A DNA stretch of 64,000 nucleotides from Peptococcaceae bacterium. GTDB taxonomy: Bacteria; Bacillota; Peptococcia; DRI-13; PHAD01. Below are positions 36,188 to 45,269 of this stretch, piece after piece. Below the pieces are notes generated by a model. That model ran no database searches, was not told the origin of the DNA, and saw only the letters and a program-made list of their open reading frames with translations. Position numbers and translations under genes: made by a program. Each line of letters begins with the position of its first letter. The stretch's first letter is position 1. The stretch is from contig JANLFJ010000017.1 of assembly GCA_024655825.1 (NCBI GenBank), forward strand, positions 1 through 64,000, given 5' to 3'.

Positions 36188-37063
36188 TTATTTATTTTGT
36201 TGCCAGCCCCCTTTTTCCCGCCAGCAGTTGGCCAGCACGGCGAATTCGCGCAGTGACAGCGTTTCTCCCCGCCGCTGCGGGTTGATCCCGCTGTCGTCAA
36301 GTATTTCCTGCAGCCTTTTCCTGTCAAATCCCGGCTCGACATTCAGCAGTGAATTGGAAAGGGTTTTTCTTCGTTGCCCGAAAGCCGCTTTAATTATTTT
36401 AAACATCAGTTTTTCGTCCAGGACATCAAGGGGGCGGCGAGTTCTCCGCTTTAAGCATATAACTGCCGAATCCACCTCAGGCGGGGGAGTGAAAAGACGG
36501 CGGGGAACTTTAAAGACGGCCTTTGTCTCGCAATAATACTGGATCGCCAGCGTTACCGCGCCGTAAGCTTTTGTTCCCGGTTCGGCGGCGAGCCTTTCGG
36601 CAACTTCCCACTGTACCATGATAACCAATAACTCCAGGTGATATTCGTTTTCCAAAAGATTCATTAAAATCGGCGTGGTTATGTAATAAGGCAGGTTGGC
36701 CACAACCTTATACGGCCAGGCTAGGCCGTGCCGGCGAGTCAGCTCGTCCAGGTCCATCTTCAGTATGTCTCCCTGGATTATTTGGACGGCCGTTCCCTCA
36801 AGCGATTCCCTGAGCACCGGGATAAGGGAGGGATCGATTTCCACGGCCAGAACCCTGGCGCCTGCTTCAACCAGCGTCCTGGTGAGAGTGCCGGCCCCGG
36901 CGCCAATGTCCACCACCCTGTCGCCCGGTGTTATCTGGGCTGTTTGAACAATTTTTTTGAGTAAATTTTTATCAAGCAAAAAATTTTGGCCCCATTTCTT
37001 TTTAAAACGAAAGCCGTGTTTTTTCAGGAGATCCATGGTTTTAACATCCACGGGACCAGTCAA
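36188..37063 (-). CDS. rsmA: 16S rRNA dimethyladenosine transferase RsmA (KsgA)
   Basis: RsmA dimethylates A1518 and A1519 of 16S rRNA. The 291 residues show FRFKKKWGQNFLLDKNLLKK, the SAM motif VVDIGAGAGTLTRTLVE, VVANLPYYITTPILMNLLE and the C-terminal KRLQEILDDSGINPQRRGET. The start is TTG 37063 behind GGGAGTG; the frame runs to TTG 37081. The rnmV (M5 ribonuclease) gene that precedes rsmA in B. subtilis is absent, with only about 95 bp to the 3D-domain gene. Confidence 0.95.
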   Translation of the reverse strand: MTGPVDVKTMDLLKKHGFRFKKKWGQNFLLDKNLLKKIVQTAQITPGDRVVDIGAGAGTLTRTLVEAGARVLAVEIDPSLIPVLRESLEGTAVQIIQGDILKMDLDELTRRHGLAWPYKVVANLPYYITTPILMNLLENEYHLELLVIMVQWEVAERLAAEPGTKAYGAVTLAIQYYCETKAVFKVPRRLFTPPPEVDSAVICLKRRTRRPLDVLDEKLMFKIIKAAFGQRRKTLSNSLLNVEPGFDRKRLQEILDDSGINPQRRGETLSLREFAVLANCWREKGGWQQNK

Positions 37064-37157
37064 TAAACTCACTCCCTGCAAAAAAGACTGCCAACCGCTT
37101 CTTCCGTTACTTTAATATACTATGACCGTTCTTTACTGGCAAGCTCGCTCCAGTTTC

Positions 37158-37739
37158 TCATTCGAAAAGATACACCTTTACGAAACGCCTGCCCCACTGC
37201 CAGCATTCCGCTTCGGTGTCCATGAATAAATCGATGATGTTTCCTTTGATAAGTCCTCCCGTATCCTGGGCAATTCCGTAACCGTAGCCTTCCACCCACA
37301 TCCTCGTTCCCAGGGGAATCACTTGGGGGTCAACAGCTATTGTCCCCACCTGCGGGTAGACCCCGGTAAAAGTTGGATTGCCCGTATGTGTGTAAGCGGT
37401 CGCCTGTAAGCGCATCTCCTTTTTAGGTTTATCCAGGCCGCGGGCCGCCAGAACTATCGTCTCTCTGGTCTTCCCCGCCGCCGTTCCCGCTGCCTTAACC
37501 GGGGCGGTTTTTTCTGTTCCCGCTGCCGGTTCCGTCGTTTTAAACTCTTCATTAATACCGCCATTATCCCCGGAATACCGCCCGGTTTCTGATATGTTTT
37601 CAACCGCGGATATTCCACGGGAAATGCATTTATTGGTGCCGGTCCCCTCATACCGCAGGCAGCAGCCAAAAGCATGCAACAAAAGCAGGAAAAGTAATAA
37701 AACAGCCGTCTCCCGGATTTGTTTAATCCTGGAATACAT
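37158..37739 (-). CDS. 3D-domain protein (YabE/Rpf-like wall enzyme)
   Basis: This is a 193-residue exported protein. An N-terminal hydrophobic segment (about 10-30) is followed by a Thr/Ala/Lys-rich linker and a C-terminal 3D domain with its three Asp motifs (IAVDPQVIPLGTRMWVEGYG, GIAQDTGGLIKGNIIDLFMD). The domain is shared with MltA-type lytic transglycosylases and YabE/YocH. GGAGG before ATG 37739 sets the start. Its position between tatD and rsmA matches yabE, although the G5 and DUF348 domains of true YabE are missing. Confidence 0.87.
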   Translation of the reverse strand: MYSRIKQIRETAVLLLFLLLLHAFGCCLRYEGTGTNKCISRGISAVENISETGRYSGDNGGINEEFKTTEPAAGTEKTAPVKAAGTAAGKTRETIVLAARGLDKPKKEMRLQATAYTHTGNPTFTGVYPQVGTIAVDPQVIPLGTRMWVEGYGYGIAQDTGGLIKGNIIDLFMDTEAECWQWGRRFVKVYLFE

Positions 37740-37858
37740 TTTATCCTCCACTCTTTTTAGTAATTTGTGAATAAACCACTATTATTATGTCCAAAGTTAT
37801 TATTATTTTATTCGGAATTGGCTGTAAGGTGTGTTTTCTTGCCCGGTTTTAAGGCGCA

Positions 37859-37900
37859 AAGAAACCGCTCCCACGCCTCACGGCATGAAAGCGGTTTCTT
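37859..37900 (-). terminator. Terminator of metG-tatD
   Basis: AAGAAACCGCT (37859-37869) and AGCGGTTTCTT (37890-37900) form an 11-bp stem just beyond the tatD stop. The following T-run is interrupted. Confidence 0.65.
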
Positions 37901-37910
37901 GTTCTGCACC

Positions 37911-38687
37911 TCAGGCATCCTCCGGGATCTTAAACACCTTTATCCCATTTTTTCTTGTTCTCATCGCCACTTCTTCCACCGGCAGTTTCTTAATCTGGGC
38001 CAGCCTTTCCGCCACCTTCACCACATGGGCCGGCTCATTTCGTTTGCCGCGGTAAGGCGCTGGGGCCAAGTACGGGCAGTCGGTTTCAATTAAGAGGTAA
38101 TCGAGCGGGACCATTTGAGCCACTTCCTGCAGTTTGCCGGCGTTGTGGAAGGTGAGCGGGCCGGCCAGAGAAATGTAGAATCCTAGTTTAAGGGCCTCCC
38201 TGGCCAGCGGCCAGCTTCCCGAATAGCAGTGAAATACGCCGCCAACCTCCCGGGCGCCTTCTTCTTTTACTATGTCGAATACGTCCTGGTGGGCGTCCCG
38301 GTCGTGAATGATAACTGGTTTTTTTATTTCTTTGGCCAGAGCAATCATTCGCCGGAACACCGACTTTTGAACATCGCGGGGCGAGTGATCACGGTAATAA
38401 TCAAGCCCTATTTCCCCCACAGCGACTATTTTGGATTGCCCGGAGAGCTTTTTAAGCTCTTCGTAGGCCTTTTCATCCATATCCTTGGCGTCATGCGGGT
38501 GCATGCCCACCGCACCGTAAATGAAATCATATCTTTTAGCCAGCTCAACCGTACTCCTGGCCGTTTGAAGGTTGAAGCCCACATTAACAATCAAATCAAC
38601 CCCGGCTTTCCTGGCCCTGTTTATAACGGCCTCCCGGTCAGTCGAAAAATCTGTTATGTCCAGGTGGGCATGAGTATCAAAGAACAT
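37911..38687 (-). CDS. tatD: TatD-family metal-dependent deoxyribonuclease
   Basis: This is a 258-residue TIM-barrel hydrolase with the metal ligands of the family: FFDTHAHLDI, GMHPHDAK, GEIGLDYYRD, PVIIHDRDAHQD, FHCYSGSWP and ETDCPYLAPAPYRGKRNEP. TatD proteins show 3'-5' exonuclease activity on DNA or RNA. It directly follows metG (25-bp gap) as in most Firmicutes (yabD). Confidence 0.94.
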   Translation of the reverse strand: MFFDTHAHLDITDFSTDREAVINRARKAGVDLIVNVGFNLQTARSTVELAKRYDFIYGAVGMHPHDAKDMDEKAYEELKKLSGQSKIVAVGEIGLDYYRDHSPRDVQKSVFRRMIALAKEIKKPVIIHDRDAHQDVFDIVKEEGAREVGGVFHCYSGSWPLAREALKLGFYISLAGPLTFHNAGKLQEVAQMVPLDYLLIETDCPYLAPAPYRGKRNEPAHVVKVAERLAQIKKLPVEEVAMRTRKNGIKVFKIPEDA

Positions 38688-38712
38688 GCAGATTCCCCCA
38701 TTACATCGCGCC

Positions 38713-40635
38713 TTATTTTACTTTGCTTCCGGAAGGCAGGTCTTTGCTTACAGTTAATACTTCCAGGTCTTTACCGTCAGAAGCCGCCAGGATCATGCCC
38801 TGGGAAGTGATTCCCCTGATCTTGACCGGTTTCAGGTTGGCAGCCAGAATAACTTTTTTGCTCACCAGCTCTTCCGGCTGGTAGTGCATAGCCACCCCAG
38901 CCACAACGGTACGGGTCTCCTCACCGACCCTCACTTCAAGCCTGACAAGTTTGTCGGCTTTTTCCACCCTTTCACAGGAAAGGACCTCGGCAACTCTTAA
39001 GTCAATCCTGGCAAAATCATCGATTGTGATTTGCTCTTTTAATAAAGGCGGGGATTGCTCCCCGGAGATTTGGTTTGCCTTGACGGCAGGCCCTGCCTTG
39101 TCAATTTCTATCCGGGGAAACAGCGAATCCGCCTTGCTGACTTTTTGTCCCGGCTTTGTCCTTCCCCAGCCGACAGCTTTCCAGTTTCTGTTATCTTCAG
39201 GATCCACGCCGATTTGCGGCCAGACTTTTTCCGGGAGAGTCGGCATAACAGGGGTTATCATTACCGTGACGATACGAATAACCTCCACCAGGTTATAGAG
39301 AACTGCTGCCAGCCGGTCTTTTTTTTCAGGGTCTTTGGCCAGGGCCCAGGGCATTGTTTCGTCAATATACTTGTTGGCCCTGTTAACCAGGCGCCAGACG
39401 GAGCCAAGGGCGCTGGAAAAATCGAGCCCGTCCATATAACCGGCTGCCTCGCAGGGTACAGCCTCAGCCATCGCCAGCAGTTCCCGGTCAAATTCTCCTT
39501 TTTCGCCGGGACGAGGGATTGTCCCGCCGAAAAACTTCTCAACCATTGCTACCGTACGCGAAACCAGGTTTCCGTAATCATTGGCCAAGTCGGTATTAAT
39601 CCTCTGCACGAGTGCTTCTTCCGAGTAGTAACCGTCCGCGCCCGCAGGCAGCTCTCTCAACAGGAAATAACGGCAAGCGTCAACTCCGTATTTTTCAATT
39701 AAAACAAGCGGATCAACCACATTTCCCTTGGATTTGGACATCTTTCCGGATTCCAAAAGAAGCCAGCCATGCCCGTATACCTGCTTCGGCAAGGGAAGGC
39801 CTGCTGCCATCAATATGGCGGGCCAGATAACGGTATGGAACCTGACAATATCCTTTCCCACCAGGTGAATGTCTGCCGGCCAGTATTTCCGGTACAGCCG
39901 GTCATCCCCTGTTCCATAGCCCAGGGCTGAAATATAGTTTGTCAACGCGTCGAACCAAACGTAAATGACGTGTTTTTCATTAATGGGCACAGGTATGCCC
40001 CAGTTAAAAGTGGTTCGAGAAACGCACAGGTCCTCAAGCCCGCTTTTAATAAAGTTTATCATTTCATTGCGGCGAGATACGGGCTGTATAAAGTCCGGGT
40101 GTTCTTCAATGTGCTGCAAAAGACGGTCCTGGTACCTGGACATGCGGAAGAAGTAACTCTCTTCCTTGAGCAGTTCAACCGGCCTCTGGCAGTCCGGGCA
40201 CAGTCTTTCTTCCCCGACCTGGCGCTCGGTGAAAAACGCCTCGCAAGGCGTGCAGTACCAGCCCTCATATTCCGAACGGTAAATATCGCCTTGTTCGTAG
40301 ATTTTTTTGAAAATCGCCTGTACAACTCGCCGGTGCCTGGATTCCGTGGTCCTGATAAAATCGTCATTCGTGATCAGCAGGGCCTTCCAGAGGTGTTTTA
40401 TCCCTTTAACTATTTCATCGACATACTCCTGGGGTTCTACTCCGGCCGCCTTGGCCGCTCTTTCAATTTTTTGGCCGTGCTCATCGGTGCCGGTTAGGAA
40501 ATACGTGTCGTATCCCCGCATTCTTTTGTAGCGGGTCATCGCATCGGCCATCACCGTGGTAAGCGCGTGGCCGATATGCAGTTTTGCGCTGGGGTAATAG
40601 ATAGGCGTGGTGATGTAGAAAGTCTTTTTCTCCAT
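38713..40635 (-). CDS. metG: Methionine-tRNA ligase
   Basis: This is a 640-residue class I synthetase with the signature YYPSAKLHIGHAL (HIGH), the zinc knuckle CTPCEAFFTERQVGEERLCP with a second C-x2-C, the KMSKS loop in SGKMSKSKGN, an anticodon-binding helical region (WRLVNRANKYIDETMPWALA) and a C-terminal tRNA-binding domain (FARIDLRVAEVLSCERVEKA). GGAGG sets the start at ATG 40635. Expression is controlled by the T-box leader upstream. Confidence 0.97.
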   Translation of the reverse strand: MEKKTFYITTPIYYPSAKLHIGHALTTVMADAMTRYKRMRGYDTYFLTGTDEHGQKIERAAKAAGVEPQEYVDEIVKGIKHLWKALLITNDDFIRTTESRHRRVVQAIFKKIYEQGDIYRSEYEGWYCTPCEAFFTERQVGEERLCPDCQRPVELLKEESYFFRMSRYQDRLLQHIEEHPDFIQPVSRRNEMINFIKSGLEDLCVSRTTFNWGIPVPINEKHVIYVWFDALTNYISALGYGTGDDRLYRKYWPADIHLVGKDIVRFHTVIWPAILMAAGLPLPKQVYGHGWLLLESGKMSKSKGNVVDPLVLIEKYGVDACRYFLLRELPAGADGYYSEEALVQRINTDLANDYGNLVSRTVAMVEKFFGGTIPRPGEKGEFDRELLAMAEAVPCEAAGYMDGLDFSSALGSVWRLVNRANKYIDETMPWALAKDPEKKDRLAAVLYNLVEVIRIVTVMITPVMPTLPEKVWPQIGVDPEDNRNWKAVGWGRTKPGQKVSKADSLFPRIEIDKAGPAVKANQISGEQSPPLLKEQITIDDFARIDLRVAEVLSCERVEKADKLVRLEVRVGEETRTVVAGVAMHYQPEELVSKKVILAANLKPVKIRGITSQGMILAASDGKDLEVLTVSKDLPSGSKVK

Positions 40636-40673
40636 GTTCAAAACCTCCATCAGGCTTTAATAATTTTAATAAT

Positions 40674-40915
40674 AAAAAAACCCTCATCCACATCAGGGAC
40701 GAGAGGCGAAAGCCCACCGTGGTACCACCCTGCTTCAGCTGTTGCCAGCCCTCGGCAAGTCTGCACGACTTTTCGGCGTTTTAACGGGCGCCGTCCGAAT
40801 ACCGATCAGGAACCATCTTCAGCCAATATTTCCGCGGGTTTCCACCATAATCCGCTCTCTTGAGGAAAATTTTGGCTTACTCATTCCGTCATTTCGTTCT
40901 TCTGGTATCACAGCT
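40674..40915 (-). promoter_or_regulatory. T-box leader of metG
   Basis: The minus strand carries the T-box sequence GCAGGGTGGTACCACGG (40733-40717), whose bulge pairs with uncharged tRNA acceptor ends. A terminator of 9 bp follows (CTCTCGTCC, 40705-40697, with GGATGAGGG, 40689-40681) and then T7. Upstream is a stem-I-like region containing GAGAGCGGATTATGGTGG. A candidate Met specifier ATG lies at 40816-40814 within GAAGATGGTT. Uncharged tRNA-Met is expected to prevent termination. Confidence 0.88.
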
Positions 40916-40923
40916 TTCTATAA

Positions 40924-40953
40924 AGTATAAAAAAGATAATACGGTATTGTCAA
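40924..40953 (-). promoter_or_regulatory. Promoter of the metG leader
   Basis: On the minus strand TTGACA (40953-40948), an 18-bp spacer and TATACT (40929-40924) form a near-consensus sigma-A promoter at the start of the T-box leader. Confidence 0.8.
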
Positions 40954-41021
40954 GGCCAACCCGCGCTTGTCCGGGGTGCAAAATAAAATACAAAAATTAT
41001 GAAGAATATGCAGGTTCTGTA

Positions 41022-41050
41022 TTGACTTAAACTGGAATTATTGTTATCAT
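41022..41050 (+). promoter_or_regulatory. Candidate promoter of the AbrB-like gene
   Basis: TTGACT (41022-41027) and TATCAT (41045-41050), 17-bp spacer, lie 49 bp before the ATG and back-to-back with the metG promoter. Confidence 0.65.
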
Positions 41051-41099
41051 TTAGTCGTAAATATTTTGTCGAATTTTGCTGAAGAAAGGAGATGTATGT

Positions 41100-41345
41100 A
41101 TGAAATCCACGGGAATTGTCAGAAAGGTGGACGAACTGGGTCGTGTGGTCATCCCGATCGAGCTGCGAAGAACTCTGGGCATCGATGAGAAAGATGCACT
41201 GGAAATTTACGTCGATCAGGAGAAGATCATTCTCAAAAAATATGAGCCGGCCTGCGTTTTCTGTGGCAGCGCAGATCAAGTCCAGCATTTTCGCGGTAAA
41301 CTCGTGTGCAAGGAATGCTTGCAATCTATGGCCGCCAATGTATAA
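41100..41345 (+). CDS. abrB: AbrB/Abh-family transition-state regulator with zinc-ribbon tail
   Basis: This is an 81-residue DNA-binding protein. The swapped-hairpin AbrB domain (residues 1-47, STGIVRKVDELGRVVIPIEL) is followed by a C-terminal CxxC pair (CVFCGSADQVQHF, VCKEC), a clostridial feature absent from B. subtilis AbrB. AAAGGAGATG before ATG 41100 sets the start. In Firmicutes AbrB represses stationary-phase and sporulation genes. Its usual neighbour rsmI is 16.8 kb away, across the accessory island. Confidence 0.93.
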   Translation: MKSTGIVRKVDELGRVVIPIELRRTLGIDEKDALEIYVDQEKIILKKYEPACVFCGSADQVQHFRGKLVCKECLQSMAANV

Positions 41346-41405
41346 GCCACGTACATATACATAATATAAGACACTGCTAGGCACATGAAAACAGGCGCGG
41401 TTCCA

Positions 41406-41503
41406 AAGGCACGGTTTAATAGGGAAACTTGTTGAACCATACCCCAAACCGATACGGAAAAACAGGAGAGAGGTGTTATCCCATATAAGGGATAGCGCCT
41501 CTC
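41406..41503. repeat. Two-hairpin repeat element, copy A (left island edge)
   Basis: A 54-nt core (41406-41459) shares 52 bases with copy B at 46943. It contains a 9-bp stem, GGTTTAATA (41414-41422) with TTGAACC-ending partner (to 41439), loop GGGAAACT, then a conserved single-stranded part with CCGATACGG. A second, perfect-length 15-bp hairpin follows (41468-41482 with 41489-41503, one class of G-U pairs), whose sequence differs from that of copy B. It lies between the AbrB gene and the 3' end of the SWIM gene. Function unknown. Confidence 0.8.
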
Positions 41504-41534
41504 ACTGCACATTGTGTTAATTTCATAGTCCATT

Positions 41535-42416
41535 TCAAACAATTGGTTTTTTCGGCTTTCGTCCCCTTTTTCCGGGCACCTTATTATCTTTTTCTTTCCC
41601 GGGAATTTTTTTCTCCTTTGCAGCAGGCTCCTCTGCTGCAATATCCGGCTGATATTTCTGTTCCTTTTCTGATGCCTGTATTTCATCCATCTCAATCCCG
41701 AACATGGCAGAGAGACCGTTCCCTTCAATAATCCTGCCGCTCTTTCTCCCGGACTTGCTCAGAAGCATCTCTGACTTTTGTACTATGGCTTTCGATACCA
41801 GTTCATCCACGTTTACATTGCGCAGGACGAAAAAAAGTGAAGGATTCTCGTCAAGCCTTGTACCGACCCCATAAAGTGCTGCCGCAACATGCTTGCACAT
41901 TGTGGCATAATCGGGGCAGCTGCAATCAAACCTTATTTCTTTCGGGGTTGGAAATAAGCCTTTGCCTTTCGCAGTGAACAACTCATCAAGAGCCTTTGGG
42001 AATCTTCCCTCCAGCAATTCCTGAAGCGACTCAATTTTCCCTTCACAAGCTTTTACCAGCTTGTCCCATGCGGCTTTATCCAGCGGCTTGATATCAATTA
42101 CAACCTCATAAGGGGCTCTTCTGCTGCCCTGTACAAGCGCTGATACCTTTCCCGGGGCAATCTGAAGGTCGAGTACCGCTCCGTGCAGAACATAGCTGCG
42201 TCCCCGGCCAATGCGGTTTGAATAGTCGGAGTAGCTTTCAAGATTGTCATTCCAGGACTTTCCCCACCAGGTGGATGCAAGCTTCCTTCCGCTCACAACT
42301 ATTGGCGCTATGCCGGGATTCTTCTTCATCAACTTTTCAACTGCTTTTTTGTTCCGTTCCTTTTCTTCATCTACAGAGACACGCTCATAAAAGCCATAAT
42401 GACCAAAACGTGACAT
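41535..42416 (-). CDS. SWIM zinc-finger protein (YwqB-like)
   Basis: This is a 293-residue protein with a SWIM finger, C-x-C-xn-C-x-H, near residues 159-171 (FDCSCPDYATMCKHVAAALY), preceded by a conserved N-terminal region (SWNDNLESYSDYSNRIGRGR). The last 60 residues are Lys/Pro/Glu-rich and probably disordered. SWIM fingers bind DNA or proteins. The gene follows the SNF2 gene by 5 bp. This pair corresponds to ywqB-ywqA of B. subtilis, a conserved but poorly understood couple possibly acting in DNA repair. Confidence 0.88.
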   Translation of the reverse strand: MSRFGHYGFYERVSVDEEKERNKKAVEKLMKKNPGIAPIVVSGRKLASTWWGKSWNDNLESYSDYSNRIGRGRSYVLHGAVLDLQIAPGKVSALVQGSRRAPYEVVIDIKPLDKAAWDKLVKACEGKIESLQELLEGRFPKALDELFTAKGKGLFPTPKEIRFDCSCPDYATMCKHVAAALYGVGTRLDENPSLFFVLRNVNVDELVSKAIVQKSEMLLSKSGRKSGRIIEGNGLSAMFGIEMDEIQASEKEQKYQPDIAAEEPAAKEKKIPGKEKDNKVPGKRGRKPKKPIV

Positions 42417-42421
42417 AATAC

Positions 42422-45082
42422 CTACCTTTCCAGCCTGAACAGTTCCATAAGCTGCCTGTTATCCATTTCTGTGATCCAGTTTTCCTGAACATCAGGAATT
42501 ATATCTCTGGCAAGCTTTACCTTATCCTCTATCATTATATCAATCTTCTCTTCAATTGTACCTTTTGTTATAAACTTATGCACTATGACATTTTTCTTTT
42601 GTCCTATCCTGAAAGCCCTGTCTGTCGCCTGATTTTCCACTGCCGGATTCCACCACCTGTCAAAATGGATCACATGATTTGCATTGGTCAGGTTCAAGCC
42701 TACGCCCCCGGCTTTGATCGAAAGCACAAGAAAAGGGACATATTCACCGCTGCTCTGGAATTTTTCAACGATTTCCCGCCTTTTGGCAACCGGCGTCTCT
42801 CCGTGCAAAACAAGGCCTTCATGGAAGAATACGGTTTCCAGGAAATCCTTCAACGGACGGGTGATTTCCTTGAATTGTGTGAATACAAGCACACTTTCAC
42901 GCTTTTCATAAATTGTCTCACAAATCTCCCTAAGCCTTGCGTACTTACCGCTTTCATCCTCGGAATAAAAAGCCTGTCCAAGATACTGGTCAGGATGATT
43001 GCAAATTTGCTTGAATTTCATTATAGATGAAAGTATGAGCCCTTTTCGTTCAATTCCTTCCTCCGCGGCCTCTAATTTGACTTTAATGTCTTCTACCAGT
43101 GAATCATAAAGGGCGGCCTGTTTCTTCGTTAGCGATGAATAAGTCTTCATCTCTATCTTGTCGGGCAAGTCTGAGATGATGCTTTTATCTGTTTTCAACC
43201 TTCTCAATATAAACGGGCCGACGACCTTTCTGAGACGTGCATAACCAACCTGGTCTTCTTTTAGTTTCTTGGCGAAATCGGTAAATTCCTTTGCGGTGCC
43301 CAGCAATCCGCTGTTAAGAAAATCAAACACTGACCAGAGGTCTGAAAGCCGGTTTTCTACCGGAGTGCCTGTCATTGCAATTTTAAAGACTGCCTTCAAT
43401 TGCTTTACCGCTTTTGACTGTTTGGTGCCGGGGTTTTTTATGGCCTGAGCTTCATCAAGTATCACTGTGTCCCAGGTTATTTTCTTTAGCCGCTCGTACC
43501 TTGAAAGCATACCGTATGTTGTAATGAACAATTCATATTCATCGGTTGACTGTATTTCATCAACGCTTCGGTCGTCATTTTCAGAAGGATGCAGGATATA
43601 ATATTTAAGCGATGGCGCAAATTTATTTATTTCATCAGTCCAATTGCCAATCAGTGAAGCAGGAATTACAAGAAGCGTTTTCTCTTTTTTCCGGGACCTT
43701 ATGTAATTCAAAAGAGCGATTACCTGAATGGTCTTGCCAAGGCCCATGTCGTCCGCAAGACAGGCTCCCAGGCCCAGCGTTTTCATGTAATGGAGCCATG
43801 CAAGCCCTTTTTCCTGATATGGCCTGAGAATGGCGTTGAAATTCTCTCCCGAAGTCACGGTTTCCAGGTTTTCTGGCTGAGTCAGCCTTGAAATAACAGT
43901 GTTAAGCCATTGCCCATTTGTAACCTCAACAGCCTGGGCTTTATTTTCAAGACCTAGCATTTCAGCCGGATTCAGTTGTAGTCTCATGGCTTCAAGCAAG
44001 GTCATATCATTCCTGCCGATAAGCTTCCGGGCCTGTTCATAGGCCAGAAGGGCTTCTTTGAGTTTTTCGTGATTTATTTCCACCCATTTGCCTTTAATAA
44101 AAGCCAATCCTTCTGTCTCTGCCAATAATTTTTTTAACTCGTCTATGGTTAATTTCTCGTCTCCGACCGAAATCTGTGCGTCAAAATCCAAAAGGGCGTC
44201 AAATCCTAGGAGGGAAGGAGGCTTTGTGCCAATATTTACGGTCAGCTTTATGGAATTCGATTTGTTCTTCCACCAGTTGGGAATCCTGCAAAGTATACCC
44301 GACTCTTCATACAAGGGTATTTCCTTAAGAAATGTATATGCTTCATCGGAGGTAAGTCCGATGGGATGAAATATATCTCCGGAGTCTTGCAGCTCGCGGA
44401 CGAATGTGCTTTTTGCAGCGGCTTTGCTTACTGTGGATAAAAGCTCCAGTAATTTTTTATGGTCATCCCTGTATTCAATAAGGGCATTTTTTAGCGGCAG
44501 GTGCTTTGACCTTCCATCGGATGAAACCTTAGATGAATAGGTAGCCATAAAAGCAAAAGGGTAATCGTCCTTTTTGTTCTCAACGAGATGGAAAAATACC
44601 CGCCCCATCACATGCACGATGGGATTCAGGGAAGCAAAATACTCAGCCACGCTCCCCCGGTAATCGCGTATCTCTTCTCTGAACACTTCAAGCAGCTTTT
44701 CCCAGATATTATCGATCCATTGACTGTCAAGGTATTTCAGCCCGTTCATAAATGGTGCCGCATTTATAATATTTTGATTTTCTTCTTCGGGTTCGACGGT
44801 GGTCTTTTCCCTTAAAAATTCTATATCAGGCTGCCTTGAGAGGGATCTTATAAATGCATCGGATATGTTTTTAAGAAATTGCAACGAATCGGATACCGGA
44901 GCCGGAATTTGCCTGAAACCAAGGCTGAAAAGAGCCTTATACGGATTCTCCCTCCATTGTTCAAATAGTTGATTTTGAATAGAGTACTGTACATCCTCCA
45001 AGGGTTCCTGCGTCTCCTGCCAGTCAAGGCGGAAGCCGTCATGCAGTATTATAACAACAATTTCTTTATTTGTACCTGTCAT
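42422..45082 (-). CDS. SNF2-family helicase/translocase (YwqA-like)
   Basis: This is an 886-residue SWI2/SNF2 ATPase. The N-terminal 430 residues are the bacterial SNF2-associated region. The motor has Walker A CLADDMGLGKTIQVIAL, TYGMLSR, the DEAQAIKNP box, MTGTPVENRLSDLWSVFDFL, then the second RecA lobe with VLVFTQFKEI, LVLHGETP, LSIKAGGVGLNLTNANHVIH and RAFRIGQKKNV. It uses ATP to move on duplex DNA. GGAGG precedes the ATG. It is the first gene of an operon with the SWIM protein. Such motors occur both in repair and in phage-defence loci; nothing here proves defence. Confidence 0.92.
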   Translation of the reverse strand: MTGTNKEIVVIILHDGFRLDWQETQEPLEDVQYSIQNQLFEQWRENPYKALFSLGFRQIPAPVSDSLQFLKNISDAFIRSLSRQPDIEFLREKTTVEPEEENQNIINAAPFMNGLKYLDSQWIDNIWEKLLEVFREEIRDYRGSVAEYFASLNPIVHVMGRVFFHLVENKKDDYPFAFMATYSSKVSSDGRSKHLPLKNALIEYRDDHKKLLELLSTVSKAAAKSTFVRELQDSGDIFHPIGLTSDEAYTFLKEIPLYEESGILCRIPNWWKNKSNSIKLTVNIGTKPPSLLGFDALLDFDAQISVGDEKLTIDELKKLLAETEGLAFIKGKWVEINHEKLKEALLAYEQARKLIGRNDMTLLEAMRLQLNPAEMLGLENKAQAVEVTNGQWLNTVISRLTQPENLETVTSGENFNAILRPYQEKGLAWLHYMKTLGLGACLADDMGLGKTIQVIALLNYIRSRKKEKTLLVIPASLIGNWTDEINKFAPSLKYYILHPSENDDRSVDEIQSTDEYELFITTYGMLSRYERLKKITWDTVILDEAQAIKNPGTKQSKAVKQLKAVFKIAMTGTPVENRLSDLWSVFDFLNSGLLGTAKEFTDFAKKLKEDQVGYARLRKVVGPFILRRLKTDKSIISDLPDKIEMKTYSSLTKKQAALYDSLVEDIKVKLEAAEEGIERKGLILSSIMKFKQICNHPDQYLGQAFYSEDESGKYARLREICETIYEKRESVLVFTQFKEITRPLKDFLETVFFHEGLVLHGETPVAKRREIVEKFQSSGEYVPFLVLSIKAGGVGLNLTNANHVIHFDRWWNPAVENQATDRAFRIGQKKNVIVHKFITKGTIEEKIDIMIEDKVKLARDIIPDVQENWITEMDNRQLMELFRLER

Positions 45083-45269
45083 AATTCCTCCTGATGAGCT
45101 TCCACAAAAATGTCGGGTATTCAGCTGTATTGGAGCGTATTGTGATTTTGATATTCTTTTTCATCGCCATAGGTTTTATGCCCTTCACTTTTTATGTATA
45201 GGGTTTATCTTCACAATGAAGTGCCTCGCTTGAGTCACTCTTGATCAGCTAAGCAATGCCGACGGGCTT

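Noticed and set aside
40950-41447. 165-codon minus-strand frame
   Set aside because: It covers the AbrB-like gene, its promoter and the repeat core; its apparent similarity to a frame at 46838 comes only from the shared repeat.
42422-45082. SNF2/SWIM pair as a dedicated phage-defence system
   Set aside because: The pair also occurs as ywqA-ywqB in B. subtilis without known defence partners; no nuclease or methylase gene accompanies it here.
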